A DNA stretch of 64,000 nucleotides from Rhodospirillaceae bacterium (GTDB taxonomy: Bacteria > Pseudomonadota > Alphaproteobacteria > Rhodospirillales > Rhodospirillaceae): positions 558,001 to 622,000 of the forward strand of contig JAVJSV010000012.1 in assembly GCA_040219235.1 (NCBI GenBank). The letters are read 5' to 3'. Made by a program: the position numbers and the translations under genes. Positions 43,546 to 52,814 of the stretch are shown in pieces (position 1 is the first letter of the stretch; every line of letters begins with the position of its first letter). Under the pieces are notes generated by a model. That model saw only the letters and a list, made by a program, of their open reading frames with translations, made no database searches and was not told the DNA's origin.

Positions 43546-46500
43546 TTAGGCTTTTTTCTTATCTTCTTTTGTATGCGGCGCATCGCGATTCACCGGAACC
43601 TCGAGTTTATTAAGCATCTCTTTTGGTACGACTTGCCAAAAATTCCGCACTTCGCGATCCCAGTTGACGAGGATTTGTTCCGCCCAGGCTGAAGCGGTTT
43701 CTTTGTGATGCTCAGTGACGAGATTTCTGAGCAAAGCTTCGTAATGTCCGACTTCAATGCGTTGGTAGATTACTGAATCCGTATTGACGCGATGCTCAAA
43801 GTCTTTGTTGCTATCGTATACGAACGCCATGCCGCCGGTCATGCCCGCGCCAAAGTTCGGTCCGACGGGGCCAAGAATAACAACCTGGCCGCCGGTCATA
43901 TATTCACAGCCATTGGATCCACAACCTTCAACCACTGCAATTGCGCCTGAGTTGCGCACACAAAAGCGTTCAGCGGCTTGTCCAGAAGCAAAGAGTTTAC
44001 CCGAGGACGCGCCATACAACACGGTGTTACCGATGATGGTGTTGAGGTGTGAAGGGAACGTTGAGGAGGTCGTCGGCCGAATCACAATGGTTGCACCCGA
44101 CAAGCCTTTGCCGACGTAATCATTGGAATCACCGAGCACTTCAAGCTTCAGACCTTGAACACCAAACGCGCCAAGAGATTGCCCACAACTGCCACGCAGG
44201 CGTACCGTAATATGGCCCGGTTGTAAGCCGGTCATGCCATACTTGGTTACGATCTTATGGGACATCTTTGTGCCAATGGCGCGCTGCGTATTGTTGACGT
44301 TGTAGGTCAACTGCATTTTTTCACCATCTTCAAGCGCCGGTGCCGCATCCCGGATCATCTGTGCATCCAGGGTTTCTGGAACCTCATTGCGCCCTTTGGT
44401 CATGTTGCGTGTTGGCAACCCGCCGGAGTCTGGCCTGACCAACAGAGGGTTCAAATCCAGATCGTCCAGGTGGGCTGAGCCGCGGCTGACTTGCTGGAGC
44501 AAATCTGTGCGGCCGATGATTTCGTCCAAAGTCGAGAAACCAAGCTCACCCAATATGTCGCGCACTTCTTCTGCCAGGAAAGTCATCAGATTGACAACCT
44601 TTTCTGGTGTGCCCGTAAACTTCTTACGCAACTCGGTGTCTTGTGTGCAGACCCCAACAGGGCAAGTGTTGGAATGGCACTGGCGCACCATAATGCAGCC
44701 CATGGCAATCAAAGAGCTGGTGCCGATGCCAAACTCTTCAGCCCCCATCATGGCCGCCATGACAATATCGCGTCCAGTTTTGAGGCCGCCATCGGTGCGC
44801 AATAGCACGCGGTGGCGCAAGCGGTTGAGCGTCAGAACCTGGTGGACTTCTGTTAGCCCCATCTCCCAAGGAAGACCTGCAAATTTGATAGAGGTTTGGG
44901 GACTGGCACCGGTTCCGCCTGAGTGACCGGAGATCAAAATGACATCAGCATTGGCTTTGGCAACGCCAGCGGCAATGGTGCCGATGCCTGTGCGTGAAAC
45001 GAGTTTAACGGTCACGCGTGCTTTCGGATTGATTTGCTTTAGGTCGTAAATGAGCTGTGCCAAATCCTCGATGGAATAAATATCGTGGTGCGGTGGTGGC
45101 GAAATCAACATCACACCGGGCGTCGCATGTCTCAGTTCTGCGATTTCCAAAGTGACTTTAAAACCGGGTAGTTGCCCGCCTTCTCCTGGCTTTGCGCCTT
45201 GGGCAACCTTGATCTCAATCTCGCGGCATTGGTTTAAGTATTCTGCCGTCACACCAAACCGGCCCGACGCAATTTGTTTGATCGCGGAATTTGCGTTGTC
45301 GCCATTTGGAGCTGGTTTGTAGCGTTTACGGTCTTCGCCCCCTTCGCCAGAGTCCGACTTTGCCCCGATCCGGTTCATGGCAATATTCAGTGTGCCGTGT
45401 GCCTCGGGTCCAAGGGCTCCCAGCGACATGCCTGGGGTCACAAACCGTTTGCGAATTTCTGTTGTAGACTCCACCTGTTCTGGGGGGACGGGCTCATTGA
45501 TGCGGCGAAAATCGAGCAGATCTCTCAAACTGATCGGCGGGAGTTTTCTAAGACCTTCGGAATAACGCTGGAATATCTGATAGCTGTCTTTCTCAACAGC
45601 AGCTTGCAGCGTATGGATGAGGCGTCCGTCGAAACTGTGGGCGTCGCCGGACTGCGCGCGATAGCGGTAGAACCCCCCTACGGGCAGAGTAATAACACCT
45701 GGCTGATACGCTTTTCTATGCTGGGCTTTGATCTTCTTCTGAATGCCGGGCATCCCGATTCCAGAAATTCTGGAGGTCATGCCAGGGAAGAATTCAGCGA
45801 CCAAAGATCGAGATAACCCGACCGCTTCGAAGTTGTAACCACCGCGATATGAACTGATGACCGAGATGCCCATCTTGGACATGATTTTTCTCAGGCCTTC
45901 ATCAATGGCTTTTTTGAATCGCGCCATGGCTTCAGCCAGCGGTATATCGCCAAACAAGCCTTTGCCGTGCCGGTCTACAATCGCTTCTTGTGCCAGATAG
46001 GCGTTAACGGTTGTGGCCCCAACGCCAATGAGGACGGCAAAATAATGGGTGTCGAGACATTCCCCTGAGCGCACATTCAATGACGTGAAGGTTCTGAGTT
46101 TTTGCCGGGTCAGATGTGTATGCACGGCACCGGTTGCCAAAATCATGGGGATCGGTGCTTTGTCTTGTCCAATATTGCGATCAGACAGCACAACGTAAGT
46201 GCTGCCTCCACGGACGGCATCTTCCGCTTCTTTTTGAATGCGGGAGATCGCTTTACGCAGGGCGTTCTTGGTTTGACCTGTCGCGTCGAATGAGCATTCA
46301 ATATCGACGGCCTTGTCGCCCATGTGCTCACGCAGCACTTTGTACTGACCATTGGTCAGGACGGGGCTGGGAAGCTGCAATACATCACACTGACTTGGGT
46401 CTTCATCAAGGATGTTGCCAAGATTCCCAAGGCGCGTGTTCAAGGTCATGACCCTGGTTTCACGCAGGCTGTCGATGGGTGGGTTTGTTACCTGACTGAA

Positions 46501-48156
46501 GTTCTGCCGGAAGAAATTGTGCAGACCACGGTAATTGTCTGACAACACAGCTAATGGTCCATCGTCGCCCATAGACCCCGTGGCTTCCTTGGCATCCATT
46601 ACCATCGGATGCAGGATGAGCTCTAGGTCTTCCATGGTCATGCCATAGGTGACTTGGCGACGACGTAACTCTTCGATTGTCATCTCACCTGTTTCAGGCG
46701 CGTCTTCTGTGACTTGTGTGTCGAGTAATTTGGTTTTTTTGATCCACTCTTGATAGGGATTGGCAGCGGCCAGCATGTCTTTCAGTTCGAGATCACCAAA
46801 AAACTTTCCTTCTTGCAGATCGACAGCAATCATTTCGCCAGGTCCGACGCGGCCTTTTTCTTCAATCTCAGCATTTGGAACGCGTACCATGCCGGTTTCC
46901 GATCCCACAATCAGAAGACCGGTTTTGGTGAGGGTGTAGCGCATCGGGCGCAGACCGTTACGGTCCATACCGGCGATAACCCACCGACCGTCTGTGGCGC
47001 AAATCGCGGCTGGGCCATCCCAGGGCTCCATCACGGCATTACAATACGCAAACAAAGCACGGTGGTTGTCTGGCATGACAGCATTCTGGCTGATGCTTTC
47101 AGGTATCAGCAATGACTTGGCCATCGGCGCACTTCGCCCGGCGCGGCAGACCAATTCGTATACGGAATCAAGAGCGGCAGAATCCGAACTGCCGCTTTGA
47201 ATGATCGGCTTTAAGTCTTCAATGTCATCTTCGAAAAGGTCTGATTCTAAACGGCATTCATGGGCTTTCATCCAGTTGACGTTGCCGATCAAGGTATTGA
47301 TTTCACCGTTGTGGGCCAGCATCCGGAACGGTTGGGCCAGCCGCCAAGTGGGGAAAGTGTTGGTGGAATACCGCTGGTGATAAATCGCAAAGGAAGACAC
47401 AAAACGTTCGTCGAGAAGATCTGGATAGAACGTCGTCAGTTGTTCCGCGAGGAACATGCCTTTGTAAATGATCGAGCGGCAGGATAACGAGCAGATATAA
47501 AAGTCATTTGTTGCTTCGTCCTTGACGCGCTTTTCGATTCTGCGGCGCACGACAAACAAATCGCGCTCAAGTGCTTCCGTATCCATGTCACGTGGATTGG
47601 ACAACATGATTTGTTCGATTTCAGGCCGCGTTGCGTTGGCTTTTTCACCGATAACCGAGATTTCGACGGGGACCTGACGCCAGCCATAAATGGTATAGCC
47701 CGCGGCTAAGACTTCGCTTTCAACTATGGTGCGGCAGACTTCTTGCGCCCCTAGGTCAGATTTAGGTAGGAACACCATGCCGACGGCTAGTGTTTCGTCT
47801 TCAGCCAATTCATGACCGGTGCGGACAATATGTTCGTGAAAAAAGTCCTGCGGAATTTCAACGTGAATCCCGGCACCATCGCCGGTTTTACCGTCGGCAT
47901 CCACAGCGCCACGGTGAAACAACACTTTAAGGGCTTCAATACCGGCAACCACAACTTCGCGTCTCGGTTTACCATCTATGGCGACCACCATGCCGACGCC
48001 GCAGTTGTCGTGTTCCCAGGCGGGGTCGTAAGCGCCTGCTTGCTGCAAAATCTTGGCGTTTTCTGTCCAGTTGCGAACGAAGTCTGCGCCGGACTCTAAG
48101 CCGAATTTTGCGGTGGAGAAGTTTTGAATGCTGTCTTTAGGGGCCATGTCGGTCAT
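43546..48156 (-). CDS. gltB: Glutamate synthase large subunit
   Basis: 1536 residues. The class II glutaminase nucleophile is C52 (HDNCGVGMV) after a propeptide. The central and FMN domains follow (SGHSGGTGASPQTS). The 3Fe-4S cysteines are in the pattern C-x5-C-x4-C (CIMVRQCHSNTCPVG), and the C-terminal GXGXG-type domain is present. With GltD it makes two glutamates from glutamine and 2-oxoglutarate using NADPH. The start is the ATG at 48156, 2 nt after gltD, or the ATG at 48147 with GAGG upstream. Confidence 0.97.
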   Translation of the reverse strand: MTDMAPKDSIQNFSTAKFGLESGADFVRNWTENAKILQQAGAYDPAWEHDNCGVGMVVAIDGKPRREVVVAGIEALKVLFHRGAVDADGKTGDGAGIHVEIPQDFFHEHIVRTGHELAEDETLAVGMVFLPKSDLGAQEVCRTIVESEVLAAGYTIYGWRQVPVEISVIGEKANATRPEIEQIMLSNPRDMDTEALERDLFVVRRRIEKRVKDEATNDFYICSLSCRSIIYKGMFLAEQLTTFYPDLLDERFVSSFAIYHQRYSTNTFPTWRLAQPFRMLAHNGEINTLIGNVNWMKAHECRLESDLFEDDIEDLKPIIQSGSSDSAALDSVYELVCRAGRSAPMAKSLLIPESISQNAVMPDNHRALFAYCNAVMEPWDGPAAICATDGRWVIAGMDRNGLRPMRYTLTKTGLLIVGSETGMVRVPNAEIEEKGRVGPGEMIAVDLQEGKFFGDLELKDMLAAANPYQEWIKKTKLLDTQVTEDAPETGEMTIEELRRRQVTYGMTMEDLELILHPMVMDAKEATGSMGDDGPLAVLSDNYRGLHNFFRQNFSQVTNPPIDSLRETRVMTLNTRLGNLGNILDEDPSQCDVLQLPSPVLTNGQYKVLREHMGDKAVDIECSFDATGQTKNALRKAISRIQKEAEDAVRGGSTYVVLSDRNIGQDKAPIPMILATGAVHTHLTRQKLRTFTSLNVRSGECLDTHYFAVLIGVGATTVNAYLAQEAIVDRHGKGLFGDIPLAEAMARFKKAIDEGLRKIMSKMGISVISSYRGGYNFEAVGLSRSLVAEFFPGMTSRISGIGMPGIQKKIKAQHRKAYQPGVITLPVGGFYRYRAQSGDAHSFDGRLIHTLQAAVEKDSYQIFQRYSEGLRKLPPISLRDLLDFRRINEPVPPEQVESTTEIRKRFVTPGMSLGALGPEAHGTLNIAMNRIGAKSDSGEGGEDRKRYKPAPNGDNANSAIKQIASGRFGVTAEYLNQCREIEIKVAQGAKPGEGGQLPGFKVTLEIAELRHATPGVMLISPPPHHDIYSIEDLAQLIYDLKQINPKARVTVKLVSRTGIGTIAAGVAKANADVILISGHSGGTGASPQTSIKFAGLPWEMGLTEVHQVLTLNRLRHRVLLRTDGGLKTGRDIVMAAMMGAEEFGIGTSSLIAMGCIMVRQCHSNTCPVGVCTQDTELRKKFTGTPEKVVNLMTFLAEEVRDILGELGFSTLDEIIGRTDLLQQVSRGSAHLDDLDLNPLLVRPDSGGLPTRNMTKGRNEVPETLDAQMIRDAAPALEDGEKMQLTYNVNNTQRAIGTKMSHKIVTKYGMTGLQPGHITVRLRGSCGQSLGAFGVQGLKLEVLGDSNDYVGKGLSGATIVIRPTTSSTFPSHLNTIIGNTVLYGASSGKLFASGQAAERFCVRNSGAIAVVEGCGSNGCEYMTGGQVVILGPVGPNFGAGMTGGMAFVYDSNKDFEHRVNTDSVIYQRIEVGHYEALLRNLVTEHHKETASAWAEQILVNWDREVRNFWQVVPKEMLNKLEVPVNRDAPHTKEDKKKA

Positions 48157-48158
48157 CC

Positions 48159-49649
48159 TCAGCTTGCTTTACGAAGGGGTGCAGTCGCGCCCGCGCCCGC
48201 TTTTTGTTCAGTTAGATACTTGGTGATGCTGGCCGCGACGTCGCGGCCATCTCGGATCGCCCAGACCACCAGAGATGCACCACGCGCGATGTCGCCACCC
48301 GCGAAAACGCCGTCCATGTTTGTCATCAAAGTCCGGTAATCGATTTTGAGTGTGCCCCAACGGGTAACGCCCAACTCCGGCTCGCCGAAAAGGTGCGGTA
48401 AATCTTCAGGATCGAAGCCAAGCGCTTCAATAACCAAATCGGCAGGGATCACGAATTGAGATCCCTCAATGACTTCAGGTTTGGCGCGACCGCTGGCGTC
48501 CGGGGTGCCGAGGCGCATCCGCACAGCGCGAACGCCTGTCGCCACATTGTCTTGATCGTGGAGCACGGCTTCGGGGGCCGAGAGCCAGACAAATTCAACG
48601 CCTTCTTCAATAGCGTTGCTCACTTCGCGCTGTGATCCGGGCATGTTGTCGCGGTCGCGGCGGTACAAGCATTTCACCGACTTCGCACCCTGGCGAATGG
48701 CGGAGCGTACGCAATCCATGGCGGTGTCACCACCGCCAATAACCACAATATTTTTGCCTGCTGCGTCCAAAGTGCCATCTTCGAAGGCAGGCACGGAATC
48801 GCCCAATCCTTTGCGGTTGGAGGCGGTGAGATAGGTCATGGCCGGGAACACGCCGTCTGCGCCCACACCTGGGACGTTGAGCGCGCGGGCCTTATAAACG
48901 CCTGTCATAACAAGAATCGCGTCATGTTTCTTGCGCAGGTCTGCGAAACTAATGTCTTCGCCGACGTTGACGTTCATGTGGAATTTCACACCGGAGTCTT
49001 CGAGCAGTTTTACGCGGCGCTGGACCACTTCTTTCTCAAGTTTGAAGTTGGGGATGCCATAAATGAGTAGACCGCCGACACGGTCGTATCGGTCATAAAT
49101 CTCAACCGCATACCCGCGTTTACGCAGTTCTTCAGCGGCGGCCATGCCACCCGGGCCAGCACCGATAATGCCGACACTTTGATCAAGTTCCTGAAGTGGT
49201 TGAACTGGTTTAACCCAACCATTTTCCCAGGCGGTATCGGTGATGTACTTCTCGACAGACCCAATCGTAACGGTGCCATGCTTGGATTGTTCTAAGACAC
49301 ACAAGCCTTCACACAGTCTGTCTTGCGGGCAAATCCGCCCGCAGATCTCTGGCATATTGTTGGTTTCAGAGGAAACGGCATAGGCTTCTTCAAGGCGGCC
49401 TTCAGCTGTGAGTTTCAGCCAGTCTGGAATGTTGTTCTGAACGGGGCAGTGAACCTGGCAAAATGGAATGCCGCACTGCTCGCACCGCGAAGCCTGATCA
49501 GCAGCTTCATCATCCGAAAACTGGTCGTAAATTTCGCCGAAGTCTTGGCGGCGGGTTTCTGGGGGCCTCTTGTCAGGAAAAGCCTGATTGAGATTTATAA
49601 ACTGAAGCATCGGCCTGGATTTTTTCTGGTTCGATTTTTTCTGGCTCAT
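48159..49649 (-). CDS. gltD: Glutamate synthase small subunit
   Basis: 496 residues; GGAGG lies 9 nt before the ATG. N-terminal cysteines for Fe-S clusters are in CEQCGIPFCQVHC and CGRICPQDRLCEGLC. The FAD site is GAGPGGMAAAEELRKRGY and the NADPH site GGGDTAMDCVRSA. It passes electrons from NADPH to GltB. gltD is first and gltB second in transcription. A good promoter lies about 150 nt upstream. Confidence 0.96.
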   Translation of the reverse strand: MSQKKSNQKKSRPMLQFINLNQAFPDKRPPETRRQDFGEIYDQFSDDEAADQASRCEQCGIPFCQVHCPVQNNIPDWLKLTAEGRLEEAYAVSSETNNMPEICGRICPQDRLCEGLCVLEQSKHGTVTIGSVEKYITDTAWENGWVKPVQPLQELDQSVGIIGAGPGGMAAAEELRKRGYAVEIYDRYDRVGGLLIYGIPNFKLEKEVVQRRVKLLEDSGVKFHMNVNVGEDISFADLRKKHDAILVMTGVYKARALNVPGVGADGVFPAMTYLTASNRKGLGDSVPAFEDGTLDAAGKNIVVIGGGDTAMDCVRSAIRQGAKSVKCLYRRDRDNMPGSQREVSNAIEEGVEFVWLSAPEAVLHDQDNVATGVRAVRMRLGTPDASGRAKPEVIEGSQFVIPADLVIEALGFDPEDLPHLFGEPELGVTRWGTLKIDYRTLMTNMDGVFAGGDIARGASLVVWAIRDGRDVAASITKYLTEQKAGAGATAPLRKAS

Positions 49650-49803
49650 GGTCGAATACCTCCTCTCGGCTGGTCACGAAGACCAAGCCGGTTACCGCCA
49701 TGTTCGGATATGGCGCTTAACTTTGAACTGTGGATCGAACGCTGGCCGATTCTCGGCCTGTCCCTTGTGAAGGTCTGTTACGTCAGACTTTTATATTGTG
49801 ATG

Positions 49804-49832
49804 ATTATAATGGGCAGAATGGCGTTTGGCCA
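49804..49832 (-). promoter_or_regulatory. Candidate sigma-70 promoter for gltD–gltB
   Basis: On the minus strand TGGCCA (49827-49832) and a perfect TATAAT (49804-49809) are separated by 17 nt, giving a start near 49797 and a leader of about 150 nt. Confidence 0.55.
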
Positions 49833-49847
49833 TGAAAAAGCCACCCA

Positions 49848-49870
49848 TTAAGTCAGCTTTATTGACTTAA
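49848..49870. promoter_or_regulatory. Dyad upstream of the gltD promoter
   Basis: TTAAGTCA (49848-49855) and TGACTTAA (49863-49870) are perfect inverted copies around a 7-nt centre. For gltD this lies at about -50 to -75, the usual place for an activator dimer. No gene ends here on either strand, so it is unlikely to be a terminator. Confidence 0.45.
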
Positions 49871-49921
49871 TTATCATGAGGCCGCCGGAGGATGGGCATT
49901 TTCAAGGGTGAGTTCTTGCTT

Positions 49922-49956
49922 TTGGCACTCTATTTAGTAAACATATGATTACTAAA
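49922..49956 (+). promoter_or_regulatory. uppP promoter with an operator-like dyad over the -10 box
   Basis: TTGGCA (49922-49927) and TATGAT (49944-49949) are 16 nt apart, a good sigma-70 match, ending about 73 nt before the uppP start. The perfect dyad TTTAGTAA (49933-49940) / TTACTAAA (49949-49956), with an 8-nt centre, covers the -10 box. This is a classic repressor layout. The rest of the 371-nt gltD–uppP gap holds the gltD promoter and dyad. Confidence 0.5.
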
Positions 49957-50021
49957 GTGGTGCTGTTTGGCGAATCGAGCCCATGCTATAAGAATCCAAT
50001 TGCCTTAACTCCGAGTATGCC

Positions 50022-50825
50022 GTGGCTCTGACCCAAATTATCGTACTGGCCATTGTCCAGGGCATAACAGAATTCCTGCCGATCAGTTCGTCGGGACATT
50101 TGGTTTTGGTGCCTATCCTTGCGGGCTGGCCCGATCAAGGGCTTATGCTGGACGTGGCCGTCCATGTCGGCACGTTGGGCGCGGTTATGATCTATTTTTG
50201 GCAAGATCTTATGGCCATGATCACGGGCGTTTTTCGCCTGTTCAGAGGGCGTCGTGACCCCGGCGCGCGTCTTGCGGGCCAAGTCATCGTCGCGACACTT
50301 CCTGTGCTACTCGCTGGTTATGTTTTTGATCAGTATGTGGGTGAGGGGCTGCGGTCGATCCAGGTGATAGGATGGGCCACGCTTGGTTTTGGCCTCTTAT
50401 TATATGTTGCAGACCAAATGTGTATGACAGTCAAACGCCTGGATCATTCTACGTATCTTGATGTGGTCATCATTGGTGTAGCGCAGGTGCTGGCGCTGAT
50501 CCCTGGCACCAGTCGCTCTGGCATTACAATGACGGCGGCCCGCTTTCTTGGGTATGAACGGTCTGAAGCCGCGCGCTTTTCAATGTTGCTCTCCATTCCA
50601 ACCATTGCAGCCTCAGGGCTGTGGTTAGGCTTGACGTTACAGAAGGTCGACGACGTCCAGATGACCCAGGGCGTTGTCGCCGCAGCGGGCCTCTCCTTTG
50701 TGGTCGCAATATTCTCAATCACGGTACTTATGGCTTGGTTACAGCGGGCATCGTTCACGCCGTTCGTGATCTATCGTGTGATTTTAGGTCTCGCGCTGTT
50801 AGCGGTTGCCTATGGTTGGGTCTAA
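50022..50825 (+). CDS. uppP: Undecaprenyl-diphosphatase
   Basis: 267 residues from a GTG. This BacA-type integral membrane enzyme has both active-site motifs: QGITEFLPISSSGHLVL near the N-terminus and PGTSRSGITMTAARFLG in the middle. It recycles the lipid carrier by removing a phosphate from undecaprenyl diphosphate, which supports peptidoglycan and LPS synthesis and gives bacitracin resistance. The promoter appears to carry an operator dyad. The end overlaps the next ORF. Confidence 0.95.
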   Translation: MALTQIIVLAIVQGITEFLPISSSGHLVLVPILAGWPDQGLMLDVAVHVGTLGAVMIYFWQDLMAMITGVFRLFRGRRDPGARLAGQVIVATLPVLLAGYVFDQYVGEGLRSIQVIGWATLGFGLLLYVADQMCMTVKRLDHSTYLDVVIIGVAQVLALIPGTSRSGITMTAARFLGYERSEAARFSMLLSIPTIAASGLWLGLTLQKVDDVQMTQGVVAAAGLSFVVAIFSITVLMAWLQRASFTPFVIYRVILGLALLAVAYGWV

Positions 50826-51444
50826 GAAGAGGGTTGCATTCTTTTTTGGAATTGGTAGCCGATACTCTTACATTGCCGCCACTCAGATGCCGAGGCTTCA
50901 GAAGGAAACCGGGGTAAACATTGCGTGGCACCCAGTTATGAGTTCCTGTTTAGTTCCTTCAAACGACTATGCCCCATTTAAGTGGGATAATGCTGCTGAA
51001 GATTGGTGGGGTGCCCGTGTGTCAGGTCACTATAAAGAGAGCTATAGGCAGGCAGATTTGGCCCGCTGGGCCGACTTTTACACTGTTCGTTACAATGAGC
51101 CCAAGCCTCCCTTAATGTTGGCGACACGGAGAACGCTTTATGCGGTGGCGGCGACAATGCTAGGAGTAGGCGAACAGTTCAGTTTGGCACTTTTTGATCA
51201 CATCTATGTTCAAGGCGTCGCGACAGCAGAGGATGACTGTCGTGCTTTGGCGCGTAATCTAGGAGTGAACCTAATAGATCTCGCGGATTTACTTGAATCG
51301 GGTTCTGCTCAGGCAATGCATGACGATTGGGTTAAGGCCGCAAAGCAAGCTGGTGTTTTCGGCGTCCCATCTTTCACGCTCGCTCAAGAGTTTTACTGGG
51401 GTGTGGATCGATTGCCCCTTCTCGAAGTTGCCCTAAAAAGTTAA
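50812..51444 (+). CDS. DsbA-fold protein of the 2-hydroxychromene-2-carboxylate isomerase family
   Basis: 210 residues; the ATG at 50812 lies inside the uppP end (14-nt overlap). FFFGIGSRYSYIAATQMP matches the N-terminal HCCA isomerase/kappa-GST pattern, with S16 at the place of the glutathione-contacting serine. The C-terminal GVFGVPSFTLAQEFYWGVDRLPLLE, with its cis-Pro VPSF, completes the thioredoxin fold. There is no CxxC, so it is not a disulfide oxidase. The substrate is unknown; no naphthalene-degradation genes are nearby. Its TAA and the next gene's stop overlap at TTAA. Confidence 0.82.
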   Translation: MVGSKKRVAFFFGIGSRYSYIAATQMPRLQKETGVNIAWHPVMSSCLVPSNDYAPFKWDNAAEDWWGARVSGHYKESYRQADLARWADFYTVRYNEPKPPLMLATRRTLYAVAATMLGVGEQFSLALFDHIYVQGVATAEDDCRALARNLGVNLIDLADLLESGSAQAMHDDWVKAAKQAGVFGVPSFTLAQEFYWGVDRLPLLEVALKS

Positions 51445-52421
51445 CGGGCGTTTAGCCTGATCTTCTTAAGCTGCTGATAGGGCCGAAAACGCCGAAGGTA
51501 TGTCGGCACAATGGATTCTACAGTTTCTGGTGCGATGCCAAAAGCCTCCAAGCCGGGCTTGCTGCCGTCTGCGATGTTATCAACCCTTAATAGTTTAACT
51601 TGGTCTGGCGTGAGTAGGGGGGTGGGCAAAAGCTGCAAGAAGACCGCCTGAATCCGTGCCACCCAGAACGGCAGTCCACATATCCAAGTGGTGCGGTCCG
51701 TGTAGCGGCAGATCATTTCAAGAATTTCGCGCATGGTATAAACGGTCGGCCCAACCAACTCGTATGTCTTGCTTTCGTAGCCATTCTCCGTGAGGGCGCT
51801 AACAGCGGCTGCCGCAACATCGCCCACATATACGGGTTGAAACTTAGTGCCGCCGCCGCCTTCTGCATGGGGCACAATAGACGTGAAGTAAGGCAAAACA
51901 GGCGACATACGCGCTAGTTCAGCAAACATATTAAAAAAACCATCTTCCGGTCCGAATATGACACTCGGTCGTAAGAGTGTTGCTTTAGGGAAAGCTGCCA
52001 GAACGGCCTGTTCGCCAGCCGCTTTCGAGCGCGCATAGGCGGATTTAGACTCTGCATCGGCCCCTAAAGCTGACAGCTGAACAAATCGCTGTGCACCTGC
52101 TGCTTTTGCCGCCTTGGCCACGCGCGCAGCCCCGTCGACATGAATGGCGTTGAAAGATCGGGCGCCCCGTTCAAATAGGATGCCAACACAGTTGACCACA
52201 AAATCAGCACCATCGACGGCTCGGTTCACTTCGGTGTCTGAGGTAATGGATGCTGGAATGAAACTGATTTGGCCCAGATCACCGCATGTTTTCAGAAAAT
52301 CAGCCTCTTCCGTGTCGCGCACGGCCACGCGCACGCGCGCTCCGGCCGCGGCTAAGCGCTGGACGATATACCGTCCGACAAATCCAGAGCCTCCAAAAAC
52401 CGTGACCAATCGGTTCTTCAT
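51441..52421 (-). CDS. NAD(P)-binding reductase, complex I NDUFA9-like family
   Basis: 326 residues. The atypical-SDR cofactor loop is TVFGGSGFVGRYIVQRLAAAG. The family segment VVNCVGILFERG, the YARSKAAGEQAV motif (Y-x3-K) and LRPSVIFGPEDGFFN match the NDUFA9-like reductases common in alphaproteobacteria. In mitochondria the relative binds NADPH in complex I; the bacterial role is less clear. No nuo genes are near. It converges with the preceding gene with a 4-nt overlap. Confidence 0.85.
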   Translation of the reverse strand: MKNRLVTVFGGSGFVGRYIVQRLAAAGARVRVAVRDTEEADFLKTCGDLGQISFIPASITSDTEVNRAVDGADFVVNCVGILFERGARSFNAIHVDGAARVAKAAKAAGAQRFVQLSALGADAESKSAYARSKAAGEQAVLAAFPKATLLRPSVIFGPEDGFFNMFAELARMSPVLPYFTSIVPHAEGGGGTKFQPVYVGDVAAAAVSALTENGYESKTYELVGPTVYTMREILEMICRYTDRTTWICGLPFWVARIQAVFLQLLPTPLLTPDQVKLLRVDNIADGSKPGLEAFGIAPETVESIVPTYLRRFRPYQQLKKIRLNAR

Positions 52422-52583
52422 TGCGGGTCCTCTCCGACTTCAGCCAGCACGTTATTATACGCCTTTCCAGCCGTGTTTCTATGATGCTGGAAGCTCGCAT
52501 AATTGCTCGGTAATGGCAATGAATCCGCGCGAGACTCATGCCAAGCATAAGTGCTCTTCAGAGCAGACAGAGCAAGGGTTTCG

Positions 52584-52611
52584 TTGACAAAGGCTGGGAG
52601 ATGGCTATATC
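52584..52611 (+). promoter_or_regulatory. Promoter of tRNA-Leu
   Basis: TTGACA (52584-52589) and TATATC (52606-52611) are separated by 16 nt, predicting a start near 52618 and a pre-tRNA 5' leader of about 40 nt. Confidence 0.65.
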
Positions 52612-52632
52612 CCTTCCCGCTCAAAGTCCGGA

Positions 52633-52648
52633 CGTCCATGCATGGACG
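52633..52648. repeat. Perfect 16-bp palindrome in the tRNA-Leu 5' leader
   Basis: CGTCCATG and CATGGACG are perfect inverted copies with no spacer. The palindrome lies between the predicted transcription start and the tRNA, ending 9 nt before it. It could be a protein site or part of the RNA removed by RNase P. Confidence 0.5.
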
Positions 52649-52657
52649 CTCGTCTGT

Positions 52658-52744
52658 GCCCAGGTGGCGGAATTGGTAGTCGCGCTGGCTTCAGGTGCCA
52701 GTGGCCGCAAGGTCGTGGAAGTTCGAGTCTTCTCCTGGGCACCA
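52658..52744 (+). tRNA. tRNA-Leu (anticodon CAG)
   Basis: 87 nt including an encoded CCA. The acceptor stem GCCCAGG (52658-52664) pairs with CCTGGGC (52734-52740). The anticodon stem CTGGC/GCCAG encloses the loop TTCAGGT, giving anticodon CAG for CUG codons. A long variable arm and the GTTCGAGTC T-arm fit a class II leucine tRNA. A good promoter lies upstream; no terminator follows before RNase D. Confidence 0.96.
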
Positions 52745-52814
52745 TTTTGGGGCATCCGATGCCGCACCTGTTGGAAAGCCGGTGCATCTCAATACTTCAC
52801 CGCCGGGGGCGCTT

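Noticed and set aside
49923-49940. Sigma-54 promoter upstream of uppP (TGGCAC at 49923-49928)
   Set aside because: The -12 element reads TTAGT instead of TTGCA/T; a sigma-70 promoter fits better at the same place.
52695-52814. Upstream extension of the RNase D frame into tRNA-Leu
   Set aside because: The frame is open but begins inside the tRNA; GTG 52815 gives the normal family length and start context.
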